Source: Gemmatimonadaceae bacterium
GTDB taxonomy: Bacteria; Gemmatimonadota; Gemmatimonadetes; Gemmatimonadales; Gemmatimonadaceae
Reading direction: 5' to 3'
Assembly (NCBI GenBank): GCA_025934775.1
Contig: JAICWO010000013.1
Coordinates: 1-64,000 of the forward strand
Length of the DNA stretch: 64,000 bases
In this document: piece by piece, positions 53,413-61,352 of the stretch
How positions within the stretch are numbered: position 1 is the first letter of the stretch
Layout: the number at the start of each line of letters is the position of its first letter
The notes under the pieces: generated by a model
The model's database searches: none
What the model was told of the DNA's origin: nothing
The model's input: only the letters and a program-made list of their open reading frames with translations
Position numbers and translations under genes: made by a program

Positions 53413-54786
53413 ATGCCATTCACGGCCGTGCCGTTGATCGCCATGCTGGCACTCGCCGCACACCCTGACGCCCGGGTGCGGCCGGTCCCCGTCGTCGTCG
53501 GCCACGGTGTCGTCGCGCTCACCGGACCGTGGGCGTTTCACACCGGCGATGACCCGCGGTGGGCGGACCCCGCGTTCGACGATTCTGGGTGGGAGATGGT
53601 CGATCTCGCGGCCCCGCCGAACTCGCACGATGGAGACGTTGGCCTGACCGGCTACGTGGCTGGTTGGACGGCTCGCGGTCACGCCCGATACTCCGGATAT
53701 GCGTGGTATCGCTTGCACGTCACGCTTTCGGCCGCCGCCGGCGACTCCGTGGCGCTGAGCGGTCCGTCCGATGTCGAGGACGCCTATCAGATATTCGTGA
53801 ATGGATCGCTGCTCGGCGGCTCCGGGCGATTCGATGGGCCGAAGCCGGTTGTCTTTGGCCCGCAGCCGCGGGTGTTTCCACTCCGTCTCAGTCGGTCGCC
53901 GGGCCGCGCAGATGGCATCGACTCCGCCGATGTCGTCGTCGCCGTGCGCGTCTGGGCGTCGCCCTCGACCATCGCTGGCGCGCCGCGCGACGCCGGCGGC
54001 ATTCACATCGCTCCAGCGATCGGTGAGGCGAGCGCGATCGGAGCCCGCTATCGCCTGCAGTGGCTGGAAGTCGTCAATGGCCTCGTCGTCGAAGTCGCGC
54101 TCCCCGTGTCATTCCTGCTACTGACCGTCATGGCGTTCAGCCTGTATCTCACCGATCGCCGCGATCCGTCGTACCTGTGGCTCGGCGCCGCCCTCGTTGC
54201 CACCGGCCTCCTTCGCGGCAATCAGGCGTTCTTCTTCTGGACACAGGCGGAGAGCGCCAACGTGTTCGCCGTGGTGAAGGAAGTGATCCTCACTCCGCTG
54301 GCGCTCGGCACCTGGATGATGGCGTGGTATTCCTGGCTCCGACCCCGCGCGGCTACGATCGTGCCAAGAGCGATTGCCGCGCTCACGACGTCATTCGCGC
54401 TCTCGCAGCTGTTCGCCACCCCCTATTCAACGCCGCTCGTGACACAATCGATCAGCGCCGTCTTCCAGGGGATATCGATCGGATTGCACGTGTGCTTTGC
54501 CGGGATGCTGGTCGCCATCGTCTACTTCGGTATGCGACAGCACGGGTTGGACTCGCTCGCGATCCTCGCCGTCGTCCTGATGGCGATCGCGCTCTTCGCG
54601 TACGAGCTCAGCGTGTTGCACGTGCCCGGAATCTGGTTTCCGTTTGGCGTGGGCGTCTCTCGCGCGCAATTCGCTTACGCGGGAATGGATATCGCGCTCT
54701 TCGCGCTCCTGCTTCGACGGCACCTGACCGCCGGACACAGGGCTGCCGCGCACGCGGTTGCGACCGCGGCGGCGGCGGCGGCGTGA
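53413..54786 (+). CDS. 7TM membrane sensor with extracytoplasmic GH2-like sugar-binding domain
   Basis: 457 residues. A signal-like N terminus is followed by a jelly-roll domain (about 35-210: GPWAFHTGDDPRWADPAFDD, SGYAWYRLHVTL, DVEDAYQIFVNGSLLGGSG) like the glycoside hydrolase family 2 sugar-binding fold seen in 7TMR-DISM receptors. Seven membrane segments follow from about residue 225 (VALPVSFLLLTVMAFSLYL) to about 435 (FAYAGMDIALFALLL). No kinase, GGDEF or phosphatase domain follows; the chain ends in poly-Ala. Its stop overlaps the start of the CGNR regulator gene by four bases, so the regulator is the likely output. Confidence 0.85.
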   Translation: MPFTAVPLIAMLALAAHPDARVRPVPVVVGHGVVALTGPWAFHTGDDPRWADPAFDDSGWEMVDLAAPPNSHDGDVGLTGYVAGWTARGHARYSGYAWYRLHVTLSAAAGDSVALSGPSDVEDAYQIFVNGSLLGGSGRFDGPKPVVFGPQPRVFPLRLSRSPGRADGIDSADVVVAVRVWASPSTIAGAPRDAGGIHIAPAIGEASAIGARYRLQWLEVVNGLVVEVALPVSFLLLTVMAFSLYLTDRRDPSYLWLGAALVATGLLRGNQAFFFWTQAESANVFAVVKEVILTPLALGTWMMAWYSWLRPRAATIVPRAIAALTTSFALSQLFATPYSTPLVTQSISAVFQGISIGLHVCFAGMLVAIVYFGMRQHGLDSLAILAVVLMAIALFAYELSVLHVPGIWFPFGVGVSRAQFAYAGMDIALFALLLRRHLTAGHRAAAHAVATAAAAAA

Positions 54787-55358
54787 CGACACGCGAATTT
54801 CAATTCATCGCCGGCGACCTGGCGCTCGACTTTGTGAACACGGTTGGCAACCGGCTCGGCGCGGCCGATGAGTATTTTCGTACGGCGGCTGACGTGACAC
54901 GGTGGGCGCGTCTCGCGGGGCTGCTCGGCGCGACGCAATCGCTCCGATTGACGGATCCGCAACTGCGCGCGATCACGACGACGCGCGAAACGCTGTACCG
55001 CGTCTTTCGCGCCGTCTCGGCGAGCGCTCGCACGTCGGCCGCGATGGTCGCGAGCGTGGACGCGCTGTTCGCGCGCGTCGCGCCGAATCACCGACTCGTC
55101 ATTCGCGATGGACTCGTGCGTTGGGAATGGCGCGTGCCGGCAACTCATCCGGCGCGTGTGCTCGGCCCCGTCCTGGCGAGCGCCTGCGCCCTCTTGGTGT
55201 CCGGGACATTCGCGATGATTCACGAATGCGACGGCGAACACTGCGGCTGGCTGTTCCTGGACCGGTCGCGGGCCGGCCGGCGGCGCTGGTGCAGCATGCG
55301 CGACTGCGGCAACCGCGCGAAGGCGCGCCGCCACTACGATGCGATCCGTCGCGCATGA
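54783..55358 (+). CDS. ABATE-domain CGNR zinc-finger transcriptional regulator
   Basis: 191 residues from GTG 54783. The N-terminal ABATE domain (FIAGDLALDFVNTVGNRLGA onward) probably binds a small ligand, and the C terminus carries the CGNR zinc finger: ECDGEHCGWLFLDRSRAGRR, then RWCSMRDCGNRAKARRHY, with the four cysteines in place. Such proteins are stress-linked transcription regulators. Translational coupling to a 7TM sensor is unusual and suggests a sensor-regulator pair. Confidence 0.92.
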   Translation: MTTREFQFIAGDLALDFVNTVGNRLGAADEYFRTAADVTRWARLAGLLGATQSLRLTDPQLRAITTTRETLYRVFRAVSASARTSAAMVASVDALFARVAPNHRLVIRDGLVRWEWRVPATHPARVLGPVLASACALLVSGTFAMIHECDGEHCGWLFLDRSRAGRRRWCSMRDCGNRAKARRHYDAIRRA

Positions 55359-55429
55359 ACGGGCTCTGTCGCGCATCAGGCAGCGCGGCCATCGACGAAC
55401 GGCGAGCTGCTGATCGTCTTCAGCGGCTA

Positions 55430-55627
55430 TCATAAGTTCTCGCACCCGCAGGATCTCGGAAATATTGCGGCATACGATTTCCAGGGCGAGCGCCCCAAGA
55501 TGGCCAGCATCGTATGCAGTCGGATCGCGCGATCCACGCTCAATGCTTTGAGCGTCGCGTCTCGCGGAGACTCAGTCGCTTTTTTCCAAACTGCTGCGAC
55601 ATCCGCCTGCGCCAACTCTTGCTCCAT
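55430..55627 (-). CDS. Small hypothetical protein
   Basis: 65 residues with AAGGTGA just upstream of its ATG, a good ribosome site. The N-terminal part (QADVAAVWKKATESPRDATL) is amphipathic helical and the C terminus holds two cysteines (RSCGCENL). I do not recognise a family. It lies alone between the CGNR and ArsR genes, which are both on the other strand. Confidence 0.45.
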   Translation of the reverse strand: MEQELAQADVAAVWKKATESPRDATLKALSVDRAIRLHTMLAILGRSPWKSYAAIFPRSCGCENL

Positions 55628-55709
55628 GTGTCACCTTCGGCATGGTTCTAAGATCTGGATCGTCACGTCGCGCCACGGAGTAGAACGCCGGCGCCCGCGG
55701 AGGCCGACG

Positions 55710-55745
55710 TTGACACAATTACACGGTGTCGTGTAATATGCGTCG
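55710..55745 (+). promoter_or_regulatory. ArsR-operon promoter with embedded operator; apparently leaderless
   Basis: TTGACA at 55710-55715 and TAATAT at 55734-55739 with an 18-bp spacer form a near-consensus sigma-70-type promoter. Within it, ATTACACG and CGTGTAAT (55718-55737) are perfect 8-bp inverted arms around GTGT, covering the spacer and half of the -10, as expected for an autorepressor site. Transcription would start about seven bases after the -10, at the A of the ArsR start codon (55746), giving a leaderless mRNA. Confidence 0.82.
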
Positions 55746-56138
55746 ATGCGCTGCTCGTCGGATACGGGACGGATTCCCGCCGCGCTCGGCAAGCCTGAAC
55801 CGCGCCAACGGCCGCTGATCGATCCGCGCCGCGCCGCGGAGCTCAGCCGCTTGTTCAAGATGTTCGCGAACGATACGCGCCTTCGTCTCTTACACGCGAT
55901 CGAGCGCGGTCACGAAGTGTGTGTCACGGACCTCGCCGCCGAGGTCGAGATGGCGCCGCAAGCCGTCTCCAATCAGCTCCAGCGATTGGCCGATCGCGGT
56001 CTCGTTGCCGCACGGCGTGAGGGGACGCGTCTGTATTATCGCATCGCGGACCCATGTGTCGGCGGGTTCCTCGATCTGGGGCTTTGCCTGTTGGAAGAGA
56101 CCGCGAAGCCCGCACGGCGTCGGATGCGCAAAAAATGA
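55746..56138 (+). CDS. ArsR-family transcriptional regulator
   Basis: 130 residues. The winged helix-turn-helix spans about residues 28-110: LFKMFANDTRLRLLHAIERG, then VCVTDLAAEVEMAPQAVSNQ, LQRLADRGLVAARREG and LYYRIADP. The alpha3 segment VCVTDLA has one cysteine where metal sensors carry CxC, so metal binding by the classical site is uncertain. The N-terminal 25 residues are extra. Its stop overlaps the start of the hydrolase gene (ATGA at 56135), heading a four- or five-gene unit. Confidence 0.92.
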   Translation: MRCSSDTGRIPAALGKPEPRQRPLIDPRRAAELSRLFKMFANDTRLRLLHAIERGHEVCVTDLAAEVEMAPQAVSNQLQRLADRGLVAARREGTRLYYRIADPCVGGFLDLGLCLLEETAKPARRRMRKK

Positions 56139-57013
56139 GTGCCACGGCGCAGCCTCAGAAACGCGTTGTAGAGGTGGGCGACGCACGAGTCGCCTGCATC
56201 GATGACGATCGCCACGGCGGCGGCACACCGGTGCTCCTACTCCACGGCTGCCCGTTTGCCTCCTTCGTGTGGCGCCGCATCATTCCGGTATTGGCGCCGA
56301 GCCATCGGTGTATCGCACCCGACTTGCTGGGGCTCGGTGATACCGAAACCGGAGCAGACGCGGACTGGTCGCTGCCTGCGCAGGCGGCGGCGGTCGTCGG
56401 TCTGCTCGACGCGCTCGGCATCGAGCGCGCGCACGTGGTTGGCCACGACCACGGCGGCGCGGTCGCGCAACTTCTCGCCGCGCATCATCCCTCGCGACTC
56501 GAGCGCCTCGTCCTCGCGGACGCCGAAGCGTACGACAACTGGCCGTCCGCGGAGGAACGCCCATTCGTTCGCATCACCCAGTTGCCGCTGCTCGGCGGCG
56601 CTGTGCTTTGGTTGTGGTCGCGCAAAACGGTTCTGCGGTCGACGCTCATTCGCGCGAAGGCGGTGTACGACCCTCGCGCGCTTACCTCCGAGTTCCTCGA
56701 TGCACTGATTCGCGCAAACCTCGGCGATCGGCGGCGGAGAAATAGGACGAAGCGGTTCCTCGCTGGACAATTCGATCCGCGAAACAACCGCGTCACGATG
56801 GAATTGCTCGACGGCCTCCGCCGCTTCGATCATCCCACGCTGCTCATCTGGGCGCAGAATGATCCACACTTTGGGCCGGAGTGGGGCGAGCGGCTACGCC
56901 AGGAGATTCCGGGCGCCGTGCAACTCGTGCTGCTCGAGTCAACCGGCCACCTGCTCATGGAAGAGCGTCCAGAACGCTTCGCGGCGCTCGTCCGCGACTT
57001 CCTTGCCAACTGA
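56135..57013 (+). CDS. Alpha/beta hydrolase with Asp nucleophile (haloalkane dehalogenase/epoxide hydrolase-like)
   Basis: 292 residues from ATG 56135. Fold landmarks: PVLLLHGCPFASFVWRRIIP with the HG oxyanion element, nucleophile elbow VVGHDHGG, in which Asp takes the nucleophile place as in haloalkane dehalogenases and epoxide hydrolases, cap helices around residues 140-215, acid region LLIWAQNDPHFGPE and catalytic His in ESTGHLLMEE. Complete enzyme, no signal peptide, so cytosolic. Being second in an ArsR-controlled unit it may be induced by the compound it degrades. Confidence 0.9.
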   Translation: MSATAQPQKRVVEVGDARVACIDDDRHGGGTPVLLLHGCPFASFVWRRIIPVLAPSHRCIAPDLLGLGDTETGADADWSLPAQAAAVVGLLDALGIERAHVVGHDHGGAVAQLLAAHHPSRLERLVLADAEAYDNWPSAEERPFVRITQLPLLGGAVLWLWSRKTVLRSTLIRAKAVYDPRALTSEFLDALIRANLGDRRRRNRTKRFLAGQFDPRNNRVTMELLDGLRRFDHPTLLIWAQNDPHFGPEWGERLRQEIPGAVQLVLLESTGHLLMEERPERFAALVRDFLAN

Positions 57014-57028
57014 CGATTGGAGAAATGC

Positions 57029-57409
57029 ATGACGTTCAGCGTTAGGCGCGCGTGGTTCTCGCTCGTTTCGATTGTCCTCGTGCTCTGGGGAATCGTCTTC
57101 GCGTTCTTTGGCTTGGGCGTTCTACCAGTGGAACGCAGGGTACTCCTGTCATGGGAGAGCGCCATCTACGGTGCGATCATGATGGGCTGGGGCATCACGC
57201 TGTTGCTCGTTGGGCGGATCGCGTTCGTGCGCAAAGATCGACAACTGACGACCGCCCTGTTCGTCGGCATCGCCGTGTGGCTGTTGGCGGAAGCGGCCTT
57301 TTCTGCGCGATACGGCGTGTGGTTCAATGTCGGCGTCGACGCCGGCGTCCTGCTCCTGTTCGGCGTGCCACTGATTGACAACGTCCGATCACGCGAAAAC
57401 GGAGGGTGA
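57029..57409 (+). CDS. Small membrane protein, four segments
   Basis: 126 residues from ATG 57029, which has GGAG seven bases upstream; a TTG at 57017 is less likely. Four hydrophobic segments (about residues 7-27, 40-62, 72-90 and 97-115) leave only short loops. No recognised domain. Third gene of the ArsR-led unit; its end overlaps the GTG start of the next gene by four bases. Confidence 0.72.
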   Translation: MTFSVRRAWFSLVSIVLVLWGIVFAFFGLGVLPVERRVLLSWESAIYGAIMMGWGITLLLVGRIAFVRKDRQLTTALFVGIAVWLLAEAAFSARYGVWFNVGVDAGVLLLFGVPLIDNVRSRENGG

Positions 57410-58044
57410 AGATCTTGCCGGCATTCGAGGTTCCGAGATCGCTCTTACGAATCAGCGGCGTCGCGAGCATTGCGGCGGGTATTCTGATGACAGTGGGGTT
57501 CGTTCTGCACCCGGCCGGCGAAGACGCAACCTTCGGAACGAGCCCGATGTGGATTCCCGCTCATGGTCTGCTCTGGCTGGCCTTCGTCCTCGCGCTTCTC
57601 GGCTGGGTCGGGATTTACTTGGTCCAAGCCTCGAGAGCCGGACAATTCGGCGTTCTCGCATTTGTCATTCTCCTGGTCGGAACCGCGCTGGCATCATGGA
57701 TCTTCAGCAGCGACGTCACCTTCGTCCCCGTGATCGCGGCGGAATCGCCGGCACTGTTTACAAAGATCTTCACGACCACGCATACGCTCATCGGGGTAGC
57801 GAGCGTGTTGAGCTGGGTGCTCGGCACTGTCTTATTCGGCAGCTCGATCATCCGCGCGAAGCGGTTCCCGGCGTGGTCGGGTGCGCTGCTCATTACCGGA
57901 ACCTCGATCATCCCGATCGCCTACCTGACTGGACTGTCCATACGCGTGGTCGCCGTCGGCGGCGGGATCGCTGCCATCGGACAGCTGCGCCTTGGCTATC
58001 AACTTCTCCGAGGTCCTGAACCCGGAACGCCATCAGGAGAGTGA
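57406..58044 (+). CDS. Membrane protein, six segments
   Basis: 212 residues from GTG 57406. Six hydrophobic segments, for example VASIAAGILMTVGFVL, LLWLAFVLALLGWVGIYLV, FGVLAFVILLVGTALASWIF and VLSWVLGTVLFGSSI. It resembles small DUF4386-like membrane proteins in layout, though I cannot claim membership. Coupled to the preceding membrane-protein gene by overlap. Confidence 0.7.
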   Translation: MKILPAFEVPRSLLRISGVASIAAGILMTVGFVLHPAGEDATFGTSPMWIPAHGLLWLAFVLALLGWVGIYLVQASRAGQFGVLAFVILLVGTALASWIFSSDVTFVPVIAAESPALFTKIFTTTHTLIGVASVLSWVLGTVLFGSSIIRAKRFPAWSGALLITGTSIIPIAYLTGLSIRVVAVGGGIAAIGQLRLGYQLLRGPEPGTPSGE

Positions 58045-58045
58045 C

Positions 58046-58558
58046 ATGCGGATCGGCTTGAATTTCAGACGCGCGGAGCGGCAGGCGCCAACCTATGCGT
58101 GCATGGCCGGCACAATGTTCGTCCTGACGGCGCTGGTATCGCGCATCGACCGCCCAAATACTGCCGTGGCGGCAAAGCCGCCACAAAGCACGACTCTCTC
58201 GATCACCGCCACCGGCTTCAGGAACACGAAGGGCCAGGCGATCTTCGCGCTGTTCGACTCGCCGGAACGCTGGCTGAAGAATGAGAAGGCGACTCGCACG
58301 GCAACGGTGAAGATCGCGGGACCTGCGGTCACCGTCACATTCACTGATCTCCAGCCGGGCGTATACGCCGCGTCGGCCATTCACGACGAAAACGAAAACG
58401 GCAAACTCGACATGCGGTACTTCCCCATTCCTCGGCCGCGTGAAGGAGCGGGCGTATCGAAGGGCGCTCGAAAGCGCCTCGGGCCGCCGTCGTGGGACGA
58501 CGCGAAGTTTGTCCTCCCGGATAGTGCGTATGCGATCACGATCGCATTGCGTTACTAG
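58046..58558 (+). CDS. DUF2141 exported protein
   Basis: 170 residues from ATG 58046 with AGGAGAG upstream. A hydrophobic N-terminal segment (TYACMAGTMFVLTALVS) is a signal or anchor. The body follows DUF2141: ITATGFRNTKGQAIFALFDS, VTFTDLQPGVYAASAIHDEN and NGKLDMRYFPIPRPREGAGV with FVLPDSAYAITIALRY at the end. The family folds as a small beta sandwich of unknown role. It is the last gene of the ArsR-led unit, two bases after the preceding stop. Confidence 0.87.
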   Translation: MRIGLNFRRAERQAPTYACMAGTMFVLTALVSRIDRPNTAVAAKPPQSTTLSITATGFRNTKGQAIFALFDSPERWLKNEKATRTATVKIAGPAVTVTFTDLQPGVYAASAIHDENENGKLDMRYFPIPRPREGAGVSKGARKRLGPPSWDDAKFVLPDSAYAITIALRY

Positions 58559-58745
58559 GAAGACCGCGAGTCGCGTCGCGACCGTGTTCCGGGCGGACCA
58601 TCTCGATGCTCACGTCTGGCGTCAACGCCGAGCGGGCGTCACAAGGCCAGCCGGGTAAGCTGGCATTAGAGAGTTTGAAATGCGTTCGTGTCATCCACCC
58701 GCGGACCGCATAAGTATCTGCGTACAATTGACTTTCGCTGCGACA

Positions 58746-59470
58746 TCAGTAATTGCCGGTCGAGTGGCCCCCACGCCAAAACCGCGCGCCGCCAAAGCGC
58801 TCACGCCACAACTGATCGCTCAACAGCACGACGTGATCGTTGCCCGGCTCTTCTTCCGCCGCCGTGAACGTGCGCCCGATGATCGGAGCGACGCCGAGGG
58901 TGGCCGGGAGACTCGCCGTGATCTGTCCCGCGTTGAGTGGCTCCGCGTCACCGGTGCCGGTGAGCGTCATCTGGCTCCCCTGCAAGGTGGCGATCGACGC
59001 GAACGCGCGCGACGGCGTCGCCCGCAACTCGGCGAAGGTATGATCGCTCAGGTTGTGCGGACCGTTCGGCCGTGCACGGACCGATGCGAGAGAATGACCA
59101 GTTGGTCGGAATGCGGGAACGGCAGCGGCGCGAGCAGCGCGCCGTTGACGATCGTGAACATCGCCGTGTTGGCACCGATGCCGAGAGCAAACGTGACAAC
59201 GGCGACCGCGGTGAATGTCGGCGAGCGGCGCAGCCCTCGCGCCGCACAACGGATGTCGCGAACGAAGGCGTCCCACGACGCGCCGCCCCACATCTCACGC
59301 GTCACCTCGGCGACATGCGTGACGTTGCCGAACTCGCGGAGCGCATTCTCGCGAGCCTCCGCCGGCGATTCACCGCGCGCGATCCGCTGCGCCACGGCCA
59401 TGTCGAGATGCGCCTGGAGCTCTTCGGCGAGCTCCGCCTCGCGCGCCTTGCGTGGCCACGGCCATCTCAT
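58746..59470 (-). pseudogene. ADOP-type ABC permease, 5' fragment with frameshift
   Basis: Starts properly at 59470 ([20 protein letters not shown]), overlapping the PadR stop by four bases. It keeps the ADOP N-terminal domain ([20 protein letters not shown]) and the first membrane segment ([20 protein letters not shown]). Near 59070 the frame shifts: SVHGR is followed in another frame by [20 protein letters not shown], then QMTLTGTGDAEPLNAGQITA and VVLLSDQLWRERFG. Homology stops near 58770 and the frame ends at 58746; about two thirds of the roughly 800-residue permease is gone. Non-functional. Confidence 0.88.
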
Positions 59471-59823
59471 GCTTCGCCCTCGGTGATGCGCGGGTTGAGA
59501 ATGCCGGCGATCGCCCGCGTCATCCGCTCCCACTTCGTGCGCTCCGCGGCGAGGCGTTTACGGCCGGCCGCCGTCAGCCGATAGACGCGCACGTGCTGAC
59601 CTTTCTCGGAGCGGTCCCACGTGGCGGCGATCAGCTTGGCGCGCTCGAGGCGATGGAGCGCCGGGTACAGCGACCCGGTGTCCACGTGCAGCGTGTCGCT
59701 CGAGTGGGCGCGAATCATCTGCGCGACCCCGAAGCCGTGTTGCGGTCCCCACCGGAGCGTTTGGAGGATGATGAAGTCGAGCGTCCCCTGAAGGAGCTCG
59801 ATGCGTGATTGTCCGCCGGCCAT
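59467..59823 (-). CDS. PadR-family transcriptional regulator
   Basis: 118 residues. The PadR winged helix is clear: [52 protein letters not shown] and [17 protein letters not shown], ending with a dimerisation helix. It is translationally coupled to a now broken ADOP permease, the usual target of this regulator type. Two perfect operators lie just upstream of the gene, so it most likely represses itself. Confidence 0.95.
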   Translation of the reverse strand: MAGGQSRIELLQGTLDFIILQTLRWGPQHGFGVAQMIRAHSSDTLHVDTGSLYPALHRLERAKLIAATWDRSEKGQHVRVYRLTAAGRKRLAAERTKWERMTRAIAGILNPRITEGEA

Positions 59824-59842
59824 CGGCGATCCGCCCGAAAGG

Positions 59843-59900
59843 TGTAGACGATCTACAGCAAAGCTGTAGAATGTCTACATCAAACGAGGCCGCGCGTCAA
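59843..59900 (-). promoter_or_regulatory. PadR promoter with two perfect TGTAGA-N3-TCTACA operators
   Basis: Two 15-bp sites, TGTAGA-N3-TCTACA, at 59843-59857 and 59865-59879 are separated by 7 bp whose flanks make a further palindrome. On the minus strand TTGACG (59895-59900), a 17-bp gap and TAGACA place a promoter whose -10 lies inside the upstream operator. This fits autorepression by the PadR protein. Confidence 0.8.
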
Positions 59901-60190
59901 TGGTCATAACTGCAGACACCCAGCTTTGCTTCCGCGCCGAATCGGGCGCCCAACTCCGCGATTCGCTGACGCGAAACGATCGCAAATCGCTATCCCACGG
60001 CGATGTCGGCTCAACGCGAAGTCTGTAACGACGAACGGTCCCCACGCCCTGAACTGTCGGGGACCGTTCTGGGGACCGTAAGAAAAACGTCCCCGCTAGG
60101 CTGCTCGGACTGGCTCGCCAACCAGCCCACCGAGGCGCTTAGCACCACCGGACGGTAAATCGGTGCGCGGCGGTGGCTTAGAGTCCACGC
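59901..60190. other. Intergenic region between PadR and the toxin-antitoxin genes
   Basis: About 290 bp with no convincing gene. It contains an inverted repeat, GAACGGTCCCC at 60033-60043 and GGGGACCGTTC at 60059-60069, followed by a further GGGGACCGT at 60071-60079 and CGTCCCC at 60088-60094. This could be a terminator-like hairpin or a remnant of an inserted element. Confidence 0.5.
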
Positions 60191-60245
60191 TTGACACACT
60201 GGACATTTTGTAGTACATTGTCCGTACAATACGCTGGAGCTATTG
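60191..60245 (+). promoter_or_regulatory. Toxin-antitoxin promoter with inverted-repeat operator
   Basis: TTGACA at 60191-60196, a 17-bp spacer and TACATT at 60214-60219. Overlapping and following the -10, TTGTA (60209) and TACAA (60225) flank further GTAC half-sites, an inverted repeat of the kind bound by antitoxin or toxin-antitoxin complexes to autoregulate. Confidence 0.7.
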
Positions 60246-60548
60246 ATGTCTGTCCACGCGGCCCAAGCCTATCTCGATCTACCGGCGGACGACCGGCTCG
60301 AAACTCGTCTTCCCAAGGTCCTAAAGCGACATGCCGAAACCGTCGCCAAAGTCCGCGGGGAGACGCTTTCCGAGTATGTCGTCGAAGTGTTGGCTGAGCG
60401 TGTCGCCGACGAAATTGCTAGTGCGCAGGAGTGGCGCTTGACCGTGACGGAACAAGCCGAGCTACTTCGCATTCTCGCCGCGCCCGCTCCTACAACAGCG
60501 GCGCTCGAAGCTGCAACACGTAGTGCCGAGAAGCTCTTCGGCGTCTGA
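60246..60548 (+). CDS. DUF1778 (TacA-like) antitoxin
   Basis: 100 residues from ATG 60246 (a TTG immediately before is an alternative). The N-terminal part has ribbon-helix-helix character (RLETRLPKVLKRHAETVAKV, then GETLSEYVVEVLAERVADEI), and the C-terminal part (LTVTEQAELLRILAAPAPTT, then RSAEKLFG) is the toxin-neutralising tail typical of DUF1778 proteins. It precedes a GNAT acetyltransferase in the usual order, separated by 90 bp. Confidence 0.85.
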   Translation: MSVHAAQAYLDLPADDRLETRLPKVLKRHAETVAKVRGETLSEYVVEVLAERVADEIASAQEWRLTVTEQAELLRILAAPAPTTAALEAATRSAEKLFGV

Positions 60549-60561
60549 CTCGTTGCACGGC

Positions 60562-60609
60562 GACGCAGGTCGAACGATAAGGGCACGGGGCCTTCACTCG
60601 ACCTGCGTC
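60562..60609 (+). repeat. Inverted repeat between antitoxin and toxin genes (12-bp arms, 24-nt loop)
   Basis: GACGCAGGTCGA at 60562-60573 and its perfect complement TCGACCTGCGTC at 60598-60609, with a 24-nt loop. It follows the antitoxin stop by 13 bp and precedes the toxin start by 29 bp. It may be a hairpin that lowers readthrough into, or translation of, the toxin. Confidence 0.75.
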
Positions 60610-60638
60610 CGATAGGCAAGACTCGGGACTTATGCAAA

Positions 60639-61169
60639 ATGAGTTCTCCTTCTGGACCGCGGTTTCCGCTCGTCCAGCTCGCGTCTGATCACGACGTTCG
60701 AGGCTTCACCAGCGGCAATCGCCCAGGCGCGCGCGAGATCGACGAGTATTTGAGAACGAGCGCCCTCGCCGAACAAAACGCCGGCCTCAGTCAGGTTTGG
60801 GTCGCCACCGACCCGCAGGCACGAAGCGCCGATGAGAGCATCGCAGCGTATTTCACGCTCTCACCTCTCTCGATTCCGCTGACGCCTGCCGTGCTCGACT
60901 TACTCGGCTTGGGATCAGCTCCCTACCGAGCCGCCGGCGGATACCTTCTCGGGCGGCTCGGAGTCGCCGCGCGGTTACAGGGTCAGGATCTTGGCCGCGA
61001 TCTCATCGCGGCCGCAATAAGAATCGCGAGAAAGGCGCGCACCGACGTCGGCGGGGTGTTCCTCGCCGTCGATCCAAAGAATGACAAGCTTCTCGATTGG
61101 TACCAAAAACTCGACTTCGGTTTTCAGAAGCTCGATGCCAGCAAGCGAAGGATCATCCTGAAGCTCTGA
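60639..61169 (+). CDS. GNAT-family (TacT-like) acetyltransferase toxin
   Basis: 176 residues. After FTSGNRPGAREIDEYLRTSA and LSQVWVATDP the chain shows the GNAT core: IAAYFTLSPLSIPLTP, the acetyl-CoA site GGYLLGRLGVAARLQGQDLG (Q/RxxGxG/A-like RLQGQDLGRDL) and the C-terminal FLAVDPKNDKLLDWYQKLDF with the Tyr of the family. TacT-type toxins acetylate aminoacyl-tRNA and stop translation; the DUF1778 gene upstream should encode the antitoxin. Complete gene. Confidence 0.87.
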   Translation: MSSPSGPRFPLVQLASDHDVRGFTSGNRPGAREIDEYLRTSALAEQNAGLSQVWVATDPQARSADESIAAYFTLSPLSIPLTPAVLDLLGLGSAPYRAAGGYLLGRLGVAARLQGQDLGRDLIAAAIRIARKARTDVGGVFLAVDPKNDKLLDWYQKLDFGFQKLDASKRRIILKL

Positions 61170-61285
61170 GCTGGACAATCGTCTCCAAAATGCCAGTTGG
61201 ATTCGCTGGCATTGTGTGGCGTTGCTCGATGTTTAGAGAACTCGAACACCACTGCCTTCACGGCATTTGCGGATAGGAATTCGCG

Positions 61286-61333
61286 CAACGGTAACCATGC
61301 TCGCGAGCTTGGTTCCCGTCGTGGTTACCGTTG
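61286..61333. repeat. Inverted repeat downstream of the toxin gene (12-bp arms, 24-nt loop)
   Basis: CAACGGTAACCA at 61286-61297 and TGGTTACCGTTG at 61322-61333 are perfect complements with a 24-nt loop, the same geometry as the repeat at 60562-60609 but unrelated sequence. Outside the arms GCGC pairs with GCGC across a one-base bulge. Confidence 0.75.
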
Positions 61334-61352
61334 GCGCTACCTATTTACCGCC

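Noticed and set aside
60011-60229. A 72-codon minus-strand frame upstream of the antitoxin
   Set aside because: No recognisable domain or ribosome site, and it covers the toxin-antitoxin promoter; kept only as intergenic sequence with an inverted repeat.
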